Below, piece by piece: positions 1 through 9,825 of a DNA stretch of 40,816 bases. The notes under the pieces were generated by a model. The model did no database searches. It was not told the origin of the DNA and worked only from the letters and a program-made list of their open reading frames with translations. Each line of letters starts with the position of its first letter. The stretch's first letter is position 1. The stretch comes from Rhizaria sp. SCN 62-66 (lineage: Eukaryota; Rhizaria, unplaced): contig MEDY01000281.1 of NCBI GenBank assembly GCA_001724265.1, positions 1 to 40,816 on the forward strand. The letters are read 5' to 3'. Both the position numbers and the translations under genes were made by a program.

Positions 1-1
1 G

Positions 2-1801
2 AGCGGCGCCGCGGCCAACAGCGCCGCGCGCCCCGCAACCGCCGCCGCCGTCGCTGCGGGTCCGGGCTCCGGCCGGGCTGCGCGCGGATCCGTCTTTGGC
101 GGCCAGGGCGGCGTCCCTGGCGTGGCCGCCGCTGCGGGCGGCATCGGCCGCGCAAGCACTGCAAGCACGAGCCGCAGCGCACGCGCCGCCGCAGCCTCTG
201 CCACCGCCACCGCCGCCGCCTCTGCCGCGGCTGCCGCAGCCGCCTCTGCCTCCGCCGCCGCCGCGAGCGCCCCCGCCGCTGGCAGCGCCTCTGCTGCGGA
301 AGCCCGCCTGCTCCGCATGCTCAGCGCCGGCCGCGCCCCCCGCTCCACCGGCTCAGGCGCTGGCGCGAGGTCTAGCGCGAGCTCTGGTGCGAGTGCGCGC
401 GACGGCGGCGGCGGCGGCGGCGCGGCGTGGTCGCTACGCGCCGAGGCGGGCGTGACGGCCGTCGCGCACTGGCTCTCGCCCTGCGGCGGCCACCTGCTCG
501 CGCTCGGGCACGTCGACGGCGCGGTTACCATCCTCTGCGCGCCCGCCGCCGCCGCCGCAGCGTCGGCTGCCGACTGGAGCGCGGGCGCGCCGAGGGCGGG
601 GGCGCTGCGCGCGCTGCGGCCTGCGGCGCGGCTGGCGCCACACTGCAGCGCTGTCACGGCGCTCGCGTGGCTCGACGCCGGCAGTGGCGGCGTTCTCGGC
701 GGCGGCAGCGACAGCGGCGGCGGCGGTGCGGGGCCGTTGCAGGGCCTGGTGCTGGCCTCACTCTCCACCGCCGCCGCCGCTGCCGGCGGCCCCGGCGCAC
801 GCCTCAGCGGCGGCGGCGAGAGCGGCGCCACGCTCGCCCTGCACCGCTCCGCCCTCACGGCAGCGGCGGACACCGGCGCTAGCCAGCCTGTGCTTGCGCC
901 GCGCGCCGCCGGCCCTTCGCTGGCGTGCGCAGCCGCGGCGTGGCGCGCGCTGGCGCTGCTGCAGCTGCCGGGCTCCGCACCCGCGCTCGCCGCGCCCGCC
1001 GCCGTGCCCGTCGCCGCCCCCTCCTCCGCGGCCGCTGTCTCTGCCTCGGCCTTCGCTTTCGCCGCCGCAGCCGCTGCGGCGGCCCGCGTGCCCGCACCGC
1101 CCCTGCTCATCGCCTCGTACCACCCCTTCGTCCCCGCCCCGTCCGCTTACAGTGGCCGCAGCAGCGGTGGGCCGCTGCGCGTTCTGTTGGCGGTCAACGC
1201 CGCGACGGGGCGCGTGCGCGGTCAGCTGGCCCCTCTGCGCGCGCCCCTGCTCGCGCTCGCGCCCGCGGCCGCCGGGGCCGCCGTCGTCGCCGTCGACGCG
1301 GACGCTGCTGCCGCCACCGATGCGGACACGGGCGCTGAGGCAGCTGGTGCTGGCGCCGAGGTTGCGGTGGGCTGCGTGGCCGCGTCGCCGCCCGTGGAAG
1401 GCTCGGCAGCCTTCGCGCTCACGCTCTCCCACTCGCGCGGGGCGATGCGCGGCGCCGCGGTCGCTGCCGCGGCGGCCGCCACCGCCGCCGCGGAGGCCGC
1501 GGCCGAGGAGGAGGCCGCCGCGCGCGCCGGCCTGCTGCGGCGGCCCGGCACGGGCGGGATGCAGTTCACCCAGTCGTTCGCGCTCGTGCGCGCGCAGCCG
1601 CGGGCGCCGGCGCACACGCACGCACACGCCGCGGGCGCCACGGCGGCGCCCGGCTGGCTGCTGCCGGGCATGCGCGCGCGCCTCGGCCTGCCCGCCGTCG
1701 CGGGCGCGGGCGGCACGTTCACTGGGGCGCCCGCGCCGCCGGCGCACCTGGCCGCGCTGTTGGCGGCGTCGCGCCCGTCGACGAAGAGTACCTCCATGTG
1801 A
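2..1801 (+). CDS. WD40/beta-propeller-like Ala-rich protein, 3' end only
   Basis: The frame is open from base 2 to a TGA at 1799-1801, so 599 C-terminal residues of a longer protein are present and the start lies before the window. The first ~140 residues are an Ala/Ser/Gly low-complexity linker. From about residue 140, segments read like propeller blades: VTAVAHWLSPCGGHLLALGHV followed by DGAVTIL, then SAVTALAWLD with LVLASLS, then a third such stretch near residues 365-425. These look like WD40-type strand patterns, but classic WD dipeptides are missing and Ala/Gly inserts are long, so the family is uncertain. The tail is Ala-rich with a Glu/Ala helix and ends KSTSM. The gene is convergent with the next one. 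It uses TGA as its stop, which matters for the genetic-code question. I do not recognise an orthologue. Confidence 0.7.
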   Translation, partial: SGAAANSAARPATAAAVAAGPGSGRAARGSVFGGQGGVPGVAAAAGGIGRASTASTSRSARAAAASATATAAASAAAAAAASASAAAASAPAAGSASAAEARLLRMLSAGRAPRSTGSGAGARSSASSGASARDGGGGGGAAWSLRAEAGVTAVAHWLSPCGGHLLALGHVDGAVTILCAPAAAAAASAADWSAGAPRAGALRALRPAARLAPHCSAVTALAWLDAGSGGVLGGGSDSGGGGAGPLQGLVLASLSTAAAAAGGPGARLSGGGESGATLALHRSALTAAADTGASQPVLAPRAAGPSLACAAAAWRALALLQLPGSAPALAAPAAVPVAAPSSAAAVSASAFAFAAAAAAAARVPAPPLLIASYHPFVPAPSAYSGRSSGGPLRVLLAVNAATGRVRGQLAPLRAPLLALAPAAAGAAVVAVDADAAAATDADTGAEAAGAGAEVAVGCVAASPPVEGSAAFALTLSHSRGAMRGAAVAAAAAATAAAEAAAEEEAAARAGLLRRPGTGGMQFTQSFALVRAQPRAPAHTHAHAAGATAAPGWLLPGMRARLGLPAVAGAGGTFTGAPAPPAHLAALLAASRPSTKSTSM

Positions 1802-2914
1802 GCAAAGCCCACTCGAAACAGCGTTCAACTTATCTCGATTCAAAATATTACATTATTAATTAGTATTCCGTGACTTATTCTTTCAGCGTACTGCGCAATA
1901 CACTTCTGTTTGTTCTGTTTGTTGATATCTTTTGATGAGTTTCTAGTTGAGCTGGGAGCTCTTTGTTCAATGGCCGTCATTATTTCAAGACTACTCTGGT
2001 TTGCACAACATATTGATTATTTGCAGTTCGTTCGATTGGGATCTTTTTCTGGCTACGCTTGCCATGACCAGTGTGAACATCAACCCTTTAAGACGAACCA
2101 GTAGAAGCGTAGGCGCGTTTGTAGTGAACACGGGACTTACTTGGGTACCACATGCGCTACTGCACCGTTGCAGCTTCCTGATAGCGACATCGTGTATAAG
2201 GATTATACGGCGCCCATCGCTGCGCCTTCTAGAGAGACCAGCATTGCGACGGACAAAACCGGCACAGTGCTGATGCACCCTCGCGACATTTACTTCTCCA
2301 ACGTTGGCTCGGGTCCGCTGGTTCATCGTCTTCAAGCCGTGCCCGGTGGGCCTGCTGCGCGGCGCCGTGCCTGTGGGCCGCGTGATGTCGTGTATTACAA
2401 GCCCGTATTCGGAACATGACGACAGCGGAGACACAACCTTTGGCGCGACCGTGTTGAAACACTCCGAGAAGAGCGTTGCGCGTGACAAATGCCAAGCTGA
2501 TACAAGGTTGGCTCAGCTAATTGTTGCGTTTAGGTGTTTCAAATACGGATATTAACGCCATCACGGCATCAGCAACGGATATTTCTGTATTTTCATTGCA
2601 AAGTCATAACGCATTTTGCTCACAATGCTATTGTTTTCTCTTCTTGTTTTGTTTGCATTGCTTTTCGTCAACGCTTATTTTTGTTGTTGTTAAGCTTACA
2701 TTGTTGTGGACTTGTAATTTCACTGCCAGTTTAATTTCACTGGTATTTAGTCACTGTTAAAACACTGAAGCTTCTTTGCACTTCAAATATAGTTTTTTGG
2801 TTAAAAATGGTACATATTTTTTGAATTCATTTCGTTGCAGATACACTTCTTGATCCTCTGAACTATTCACATGAGTCGGTTCTCATCTATACCCCGGGAG
2901 TCCTCACACTCGGC
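1802..2914. other. Convergent intergenic spacer (two 3' ends)
   Basis: This lies between the TGA of the WD40-like gene and the TAA of the minus-strand secretory gene. Most of it is AT-rich with T-runs, as expected of 3' UTRs, and no RNA gene was recognised. A GC-rich island at about 2150-2490 interrupts it and is listed separately. No convincing polyadenylation consensus common to both ends was found. Confidence 0.6.
2141..2490 (+). other. GC-rich island with short ORFs, possible exon or gene relic
   Basis: GC content rises here to that of the coding regions. Two overlapping plus frames show GC-rich third positions: one spans 2141-2419 (it includes TDKTGTVLMHPRDIYFSNVG) and the other runs over about 2304-2555. 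Neither resembles a family I know. Splice-like signals are nearby: the stop of the preceding gene is embedded in GTGAGC, a good donor sequence, and a pyrimidine-containing TTGCAG lies near 2170. It could therefore be an alternative last exon of the WD40-like gene, a frameshifted relic, or a short unrelated transcript. No function is assigned. Confidence 0.25.
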
Positions 2915-5900
2915 TTAGAACGCAGAGCCGCGCGCGATGGCAACCATGGTCGCGTCGCTGGGCACGCCCGTAAAGGCGGGCACCACGAGCGGCGGCTCAA
3001 CTCCGCTGTGCACCGGCGGCGGCAGCGTGCGGCGCGGTGCGTTAGCGTCGCTCTCCGCGGGCGCCATGTGCGCTGGGTCAACGCTCGGCGTCACGTACTC
3101 TGTCACACGCTCAGTCGCCGCGCTACCCGCGCTGCCGCTGGCGCTGTCAGGGCTACCGCTGCTGCCGCTGATGCCAGCGCCTGCGTTAGTACCGCTGGTG
3201 CCCGTGGCGGTGCTCGTGCCGCCAGCAGTGACGCCGCCAGCGCTGACGTTTGCGCTGGCGCCGCTGCTCGCCGCGCCCGCTCGCGGCGGGCCTGCGCGCG
3301 GCACGCTGCTGACCGGCGCGACGGGCGCGGGCGGCGGCATAAACCGCGTTGACGGTGCCGAGCTCATGATGGGCGCCGCTAGCGCTGCGGGCGCGCGCGC
3401 CGACACGGGGAGGTTCGTCGTGGAGGGCGGCGGCGGCATGTGCGGGTCCGGCGCGGCCTCTACGGCGCGCACAATTGCGGGCGCAGGCCGCGGCGCTGGC
3501 ACTGGCGCGGGCGGCGCCGCAGCCGGTGGCGGGCGCGGCACGCGGCCCGGTGTGCGCGTCGGCGCCGCTACCGTCGGCGCTGCGGGCGCAGGGGCAGTCA
3601 CGACGGGCGAAAACGCGGGCGTAGGCGTCGGCGTCGGCATAGGCGTCGGCGTTGGCATGTTTGCAGGCGCAGGCATAGATACAGGCGCAGGCGTGCTCGT
3701 GACGGGCGCTGGCGGAGAAGGAGGCACGCGCGCGGACGCAGGAGCGGTCACGGGTCTGAACGGCGGCACCGCGGCGCGCGGTTGCGCCCGCGACGGCTCG
3801 GTCACAGCGCCGACCGGCCCAAGCCCTTCGTCCGCGGCAGGCGGCGGCACAAAAGCCGTGAGGTCAACCGGTGGCACGGCGACGGGGGGCACCAGCGGCG
3901 TTGTCGCACGCGGGTACCGCGTCACCTCGGTCTCGGCCGGGTGCGGCGTCAAGTGCGGGTTGCGACGGTCGCGCTCACGCGCGGCACGCTCACGCGCGGC
4001 ACGCTCACGCTCAGCACGCTCACGTTCAGCACGCTCACGCTCAGCACGCTCACGTGCTGCGCGTTCACGCTCCAGGCGTTCACGCTCCAGGCGTTCGCGC
4101 TCATTGCGCTCACGCTCATTGCGCTCACGCTCACTGCGCTCACGCTCCGCAAGTTCGCGCTCTGCGCGCTCACGGTTGTTTCTCTCGCGTTCGACGCGTT
4201 CACGCTCAGAGTTTTCACGCTCAATGCGCTCACGCTCGGCGGCTTCGCGCTCGGCGGCTTCGCGGTCAGCGCGCTCGCGCTCAATGCGGTCGCGCTCGGC
4301 GCGTGCGCGTTCAGCGCGTTCACGTTCGCGCACGCGGTTGCGCTCACGCTCGCGATTGGCAGCCACGGCAGCTGCAGTTGCACGGGCCTCTGCCTCCGCC
4401 TCTGCAGCAGCAGCGGCGGCAGCCGCCTCAGCAGCAGCGCGCTCGCGCTCAATGCGCTCACGCTCAATGCGCTCACGCTCGCGCCCTAGTTGGCGCTCAC
4501 GCTCTAGTTGGCGCTCACGCTCTAGTTGGCGCTCACGCTCAGCGCGCGCGACACCGGCCGCACGCTCCCGCTCCCGCTCACGTTCGACAGCAGCAGCTGA
4601 GGCGGCGCGCACTCGCTCCCGCTCACGCTCCCGCTCAAGTGCGCGCTCGCGCTCTGCATGCGCCACGCGCTCCTCGCGGGCGCGCTCGGCAGCAGCAGCC
4701 GCAGCAACACGCTCGCGTTCTGCGCGCGCGACGCGCTCGTTGCGCTCGCTCTCGGCTGCGGCGGCCGCAGCTCGTTCACGCTCAACACGCTCGTTTTCTA
4801 TACGCTCATTCTCGATACGTTCACGCTCAAGGCGTTCGCGCTCAATACGCTCGCGCTCGCGCTGTGCACGCGCTGCTCGTTCCGCGCGCTCCCTTTCGGC
4901 GGCAGCGGCGGCTTCGCTACCGACGACGACGCCACTAGAGGCCGCAGTTGCCTCAGCGATGCTGGCAAACGCGGCGGCGCGGGCAGTGGCGGCAGCCTCA
5001 CGGCGTTCGCCAGCGGCCGCAGTGTTGCCCTCGCCGTAGCGCGCGCCCGCGCGGACGGCGTTACGACGCGCAGCGCGCTCAACCTCGGCGGCCGTCGCCG
5101 CGGCCGCGGACTCTCTCGCGCGCCGCTCGTTGCGTTCTCGCAAAAACCGCTCGCGCTCTGCCGCAGCGGCGCGGTCACGGTCCAGAGCCGCCGCGCGCTC
5201 TGCCGCAGCGCGGTTGGCGGCGGCGCGCTCTGCCGCGGCGGCGCGCTCTGAGGCCGCGCGCGCGGCGGCAGCACGGTCAGCCGCCGCGACGCGCTCTGCG
5301 GCGGCGCGAGTGGCGGCCTCGGCGCGCGCGGCTGCGACGGCGTGGCTCTCACGCAGCGCGCGATCGCGGGCAGCGCGCTCACGCTCGGCCCGCTCGCGCT
5401 CAGCGCGCTCACGCGCAAGACGATCGCGCTCGCGAGCAGCGTTCTCGCGTGCGACGCGCTCGCGCTCACTGCGCTCAAGCTCTAAGCGCTCGCGCTCCAG
5501 ACGCTGACGCTCAACACGTTCGCGCTCAGCGCTCTCGCGACTAGCGCGCTCGCGCTCGGCACGTTCGCGCTCAGCGCGTTCACGCTCATGGACAGCACGC
5601 TCACTACGTTCACGCTCAATGCGCTCCCGCTCACCGCGCTCGTTCTCGGCGCGTTCACGCTCTGCCCGCTCGTGCTCAGCACGCTCGCGGTTAGCGCGAT
5701 CACGATTAGCACGCTCGCGAGCAGCGCGCTCACGCTCCAGACCGCCGCGCTCGCGAAGCTCGCGTGCTGCGTTTTCGTTATCTCCATTAGCGGGGTCGCC
5801 CTCAGCGCGTTCAGCCTCCGCGCGGACGCGGGCATTGTGCTCGTGCAAGGCACGCGCACGCTCGACGCGATCGCTTCCGCCGCGTGCGCGGGCGCTGCGC

Positions 5901-8900
5901 TCGAGGAGCACACCCTCTCGCCCAGCCGCCGCACTGCGTCTGCGCTCCCGCACCCGCTCACGTTCGCGCGACAGGCGCTCCGCATCCAGCTCTTGCTCGC
6001 GGCGCGCGCCAGGCACGTGCTCCGCAACAGCGGGCCCCGGCACAGGCGCAGCCGCCGCTGAGCGCGGGTGGCGGGACCGCGCGCGGGGCACAGGCGTGGC
6101 TGCCGCCACAGGAGCAGTCTAGTGACCCAGATTGGTTACAGCAGCTGTGGCAGGAGCAGCAGGCGCAGCCGGCGAAAGAGCCGCGGCATTCGCGTTCGCG
6201 TTTGCTTCTGCGCGCTCGCGCATGCGGCGCGCGCCGATCGCTCGATACTCTGCGAGGAGCTCGCGATGACGGCGGTCCGCGCGCTCGCGCAACCGCCGCA
6301 TACGCTCTCGCTCGCCTCTGCGTTCGCTGTTGTCGCTCTCAGGGCCGCTGTCGGCGATCTCACGGTCACGGTTGCTGCGTTCACTGTCACTCAGCTCGCG
6401 CTCGCGCGCACGCGCCCTGACGGCCGCGCGGCGCGCCCGCAGCAAGCGCTCGCGCACCCGCTCCCGCTCCCGCTCTGGCTGCCGCCCGCGCTCCGTCGCA
6501 GCGCTGCGGGCGCTGCGGCGCACTGAGCCTACGGCGTCGGCGGCGGGGCGGGCGGGTGCGGCACCGCGGGCGCCAGCGCGGCTGCTCGGGCCAGATTCTG
6601 TAACCGCGTCAGTGTCGCTGCCAGGTGCAGCAGCGCGCCTGCGCCGGGCCGCGCTGTTGGCGCCGCGCAGTTCGCCACTGCCGCTGCGCTCGCGGCTGCG
6701 GCTACGCCCGCGGCTGGCGCCATTACTCCGGCCGATACGCGCGCTTGAATCTGTGCTTTCGCTATCTGAGGCCGCAGGTGTGCGGCGGCGACGACGGCGG
6801 CGACGGCGCCGGACCACTCCCGGATTTTCAGTTGGCGTCGAAGCTGCGTTACCTGCGGCTGGAGTGGCATTGGGGTTTGCAGCTGTTGCTACAAGAGCAG
6901 CGCTGTCTGTCGCGGCGTTAGACTCTGCTGACGCGGGAGCGCGGCGACGGCGACGACGCCGGCGCCGGCGAGTCGCGGTGTTGGCTCCGGCATTGGCCCT
7001 TGCGCTGTCGCCAGTGACGTCGACGTCTGCGTTGCTGCGGTTGTTAGTGCGAGCGCGAGTCCGCGTGCGCGCGCGAGTGCGACCCGGGGGCTGCCGCGTG
7101 TCCGCTGTTGTTGCCGCTGCTGCTGTTGGGGCAGCAACAGGAGCAGTGGCAGCAGGAGCATAGTGCGGCACGTAAGCTGGCCGCGCGCGGTAAAACACGG
7201 AAGACGCAAACGAGGGATCGTAGTCGTACCCGAAGTTGTGTCCGTAAGCGCCGTTGCCGCCATACTGAAACAGCGACATGGAGCGCGCGCGGTGGCGCGG
7301 TGCTGAGTTACTATCCTGCGACTGCTGCTGCTGCTGTTGCTGCGGCTGTTGAGACTGGAGCTGGGACTGTTGCTGCGGGTGCTGTCGCGCCTACCGCCAC
7401 GGCGGCTGGGCCTGGGACTGCGGCAGCTGTGAGTGCCCCTGCTGCGCCCGGAGCTGAGACTGCGAATGCTGCGATTGCTGTAACTGAGACTGGGACTGGA
7501 GCTGAGACTGAGACTGGGACTGGAGCTGCTGCGACGGGGCCTGGAGCTGCTGCGACTCGGCCCGCGACTGCGCATGCAGCTGAGAGAGGTCGTTGTAGCG
7601 ACCGCCGACACTGGAGTAAGCAAGACTGACGTCGCCGCTGGTGTCGTCATGCTCGCTGTCCTCGCGGTCACGACTGTGCTCATCGCCATCCTCGTAGTCA
7701 TCGTCGGCGTACTCGGAGTCATCGAGTGCATTGTGGCTGTGGCTGCCGCCATCCTCGTTGCGGTGGGAGTCCTCGTCGCCGTCCTCGTCATCGTCCTCGT
7801 TCTCGTCCTCGTTGTCAGACTCGTCGCCGCCGCGCTCGTGCTCACGGCCGTCTTCGCGCGCGCGACCAACGCCGCTGCTGCTGCGCCGGTGACCGGCGCG
7901 GTTGTCCTCAGTGTCGGCAAGGCTGCCTTCGTCCTCGTTAGCTTGGTCGCCGTGCAAATTGTCGTGGAAGCCACGGTTTACGCTGCGGCGGCCACTGTTC
8001 GCGCTGCCGTTTTCGTTGTTAGCTCCGGTCGTGAGTCCGTGGTGCCAGCGGTGCGCGTGCGCGCTGCCCGGGCCCGCGCGCATGCTGCTGCTACCGCGAG
8101 TGTTTGTGTTTTCGGCATGCGCAGCGGTAGGTGACGTGGATCGAGCGTTATCAGCATGGGTCTCAGCATGACTGGTGGCGCTGTTGTCAATCTCGGGCTC
8201 AGAGCCTTCGTCGCTGCCCTCGTCGTCGCCGTTTTCGTCAGAGCTGCTGCTGCTGCTGCTGCTACTGCTGCTTTCGTCTTCGTCATCGTCGCTCGCGGCG
8301 ACATTGTCTTCGCCGTCCGCCTCAGCGCTTGCGTCAGCGCCAGCGGCTACCTCCTTGTCTTCGTCTCCAGCCCCAGTCTCGACTGTGCTGGCTGCTGCAG
8401 TTGAGCTCAAGCCAGAGCTCGAAGTCTGACTATCGGCGAGCGTTTGAGTCGCAACAGCAGTCCCAGTTGCCACCTCAACCTCTGGCTGTCCGCTGGCTGC
8501 GGCAACTGTCGTCGCCGCAGTCTGCGCTCTACCCGGCGCCACCGCAGCAGCGGCCGCCTTGTCGTCCCTGTCGGCGACCTTGTCCTTGCCATCTTCGCTG
8601 TTCACACCGCGCGCACCAGATGCAGCAACCGCAGCGGCTGCGGAAATGCTCATGCTGGGAGCAGACTGAGACTGCGAGGCTGCCGCGGTCTCGTGAGTGT
8701 TGGTATTCTCGGCGGGAGCGCCGGCGGAAGTGGTAGCAGCGGCGATGCCGGCGGTGCCACTTGAAGTTGAAGGGGCAGAGTCGAAGAACCCACCAGAGTG
8801 GCGGCCGCGCAAGCGCGCGCTCTCGTAGAGGAATTGGAGCGAGCGCATAGTGCGGATAGGCATTGACAGTCGGGTTGAGAGGCCGAATAGCGGCGAAGCC

Positions 8901-8947
8901 GCCGTCGCGAAGCCCAGCAGGGCCAGCACAGCTACGGCAAACCGCAT
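2915..8947 (-). CDS. Predicted secretory/membrane-targeted low-complexity protein (acidic, Gln-rich, poly-Arg, Arg-Glu repeat), UAG read as sense
   Basis: One frame runs from an ATG at 8947 to a TAA at 2917-2915: 2,010 codons, with two in-frame TAGs (codons 519 and 943) and no other stops. The N-terminus, MRFAVAVLALLGFATAASPLF, looks like a cleavable signal peptide and supports this start. Blocks in order: Ser/Thr/Ala with acidic runs (a poly-Ser tract flanked by Asp/Glu near codons 216-250); a Gln/Ser-rich region around codon 519; two runs of about ten Arg near codons 657-723; Arg/Glu-rich sequence with SRSRSRERS; then, after codon 943, about 600 residues of RERERAERERA-type repeat likely to form a long charged helix; finally a Pro/Ala/Thr-rich tail ending IARGSAF. 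The third piece has no nearby ATG, so it depends on reading through codon 943. No enzymatic domain is seen. A coat, matrix or surface scaffold role is possible but is inference. If TAG were a true stop, only a 518-residue product would be made. Confidence 0.65.
3955..5770 (-). repeat. Arg-Glu (RERERAERERA) coding tandem repeat
   Basis: A degenerate short repeat, read on the plus strand as variants of cgctcacgctc, fills about 1.8 kb. In the sense frame of the minus gene it gives alternating ARER, AERER, NERER and LERER units, with an Ala-rich, less regular part at about 4900-5340. Spacing of opposite charges suggests a long single alpha helix or coiled coil. The plus strand reads as an Arg-Ser-rich frame over the same bases. 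Confidence 0.8.
6119..6121 (-). other. In-frame TAG, codon 943 of the secretory-protein gene
   Basis: The minus-strand context is CTG GGT CAC TAG ACT GCT CCT. The frame stays open for a further 1,067 codons to the TAA at 2915. The first ATG of that downstream part is deep in its Pro-rich tail, so it cannot easily be a separate gene. Confidence 0.7.
6781..6977 (-). repeat. Duplicated poly-Arg blocks
   Basis: Two runs of about ten arginine codons (mixed CGT, CGC, CGG and similar) lie about 160 bases apart in the secretory-protein frame. Each is followed by a Pro/Ala/Ser segment (APASAES and TPAASDSE), which suggests duplication of one module. Mixed codon use means the run is held at the protein level and is not a pure nucleotide slippage product. 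Such tracts could bind nucleic acid or polyanions, or act as dibasic processing sites in a secreted protein. Confidence 0.6.
7300..7565 (-). repeat. Gln/Ser-rich coding tract surrounding an in-frame TAG
   Basis: In the frame of the secretory protein this stretch encodes QLQSQSQSQLQSQ-type sequence, then QAQPPWR, a TAG, ARQHPQQQSQLQSQQPQ and a run of seven Gln codons. The same composition and the same frame on both sides of the TAG show that the two sides belong to one coding unit. Confidence 0.75.
7391..7393 (-). other. In-frame TAG, codon 519 of the secretory-protein gene
   Basis: The minus-strand context is TGG CGG TAG GCG CGA CAG. It sits inside a Gln-rich coding tract that continues in the same frame for over 400 codons. 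It is one transition away from CAG. Confidence 0.7.
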
Positions 8948-9825
8948 GCTGATGCAAAGGCTTTTGCTGAAACTACGGGGTATGTTGTAGGAAGAAGAAA
9001 TTAAATAAGAACTTACTGTAAAAACTTAGAAATACCTGAAAAAAATGCTCTTACCGCAGAATGAATGATATGTGCAGAGAAGAGATCAACATAAAAATTG
9101 TTTTCAAGCCCTGATTTCCGCTGATTTCGGTCCACGTCACCGGAATTCCAGGTCACTTTAGCTGCTCACAGTCGTTCACAGTCACTGCCACAAACAAGCT
9201 TTCAAGTTGATAAAGGCATAGTAATAGGTATGTTGACGGCTTTATCGATCTATACTATTGTGCTCTGAAAAATGAGCAGTCAACTTTCTCAGCAACCTAA
9301 TCGACTTGAACAAAGTCAACGCCATACAGCTCCCAGGCTCTTATTCGAGCATTTATAGGTTGTATTTTCAGTTCTACAAAAATTGTATGGAAATCGGAAT
9401 TCACATGTGAACATTGTTTAAATCGAGGTCCAAAACAAAAAAATTTCTAAAATTCACGTGTTCACAACAGGCGGACTACGCATGAGATCTAGCCATTGTT
9501 TCCGAGCGTCTGCAGCGGACTTGTATTTTGCTTGCCAACATCAGGAAACGACTCTATCGTCTTCTAAGTTCGCTCAGAGAGACGGTCGAATTTGATGAGC
9601 CAGACCGATCCTTGACATAAGCAAGCGCAACTGTTCGCTTTCAGATGAGTCTCAAAGCACTGCAGCATGTAACCAAGAACTAGCTTTGTCAATATAACCA
9701 GGTGTATGTATTATTGAAGTAGATCAACATATTATATGGCCATTTTAGAGTTGTGATTCGTGATAATAATACAGCCTTGAAAGAAATAGTATTTAAATAA
9801 GTTTACACGTCACTGCTCTTGACCT
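8948..9825. other. AT-rich spacer: 3' region of the HECT gene and promoter region of the secretory-protein gene
   Basis: This separates two genes in head-to-tail order on the minus strand. It is markedly AT-richer than the flanking coding DNA and rich in short A/T runs. No ORF of note, tRNA or repeat was seen. It should hold the polyadenylation site of the HECT gene and the promoter of the secretory-protein gene, but I cannot place either. Confidence 0.6.

Noticed and set aside
758-1843. Minus-strand Arg/Gly-rich ORF opposite the WD40-like gene
   Set aside because: Its composition is typical of an antisense shadow of Ala-rich coding DNA, and it extends into the AT-rich 3' spacer.
2937-5039. 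Plus-strand Arg-Ser-rich 700-codon ORF as a real SR protein
   Set aside because: It is the complement of the Arg-Glu repeat, while the minus frame is three times longer, with a signal peptide and a TAA end. It is kept only as a finding to test.
8948-9825. tRNA or other structured RNA in the spacers
   Set aside because: I searched by eye for a T-loop GGTTCGANTCC-like box with matching stems in all three spacers and found none convincing.
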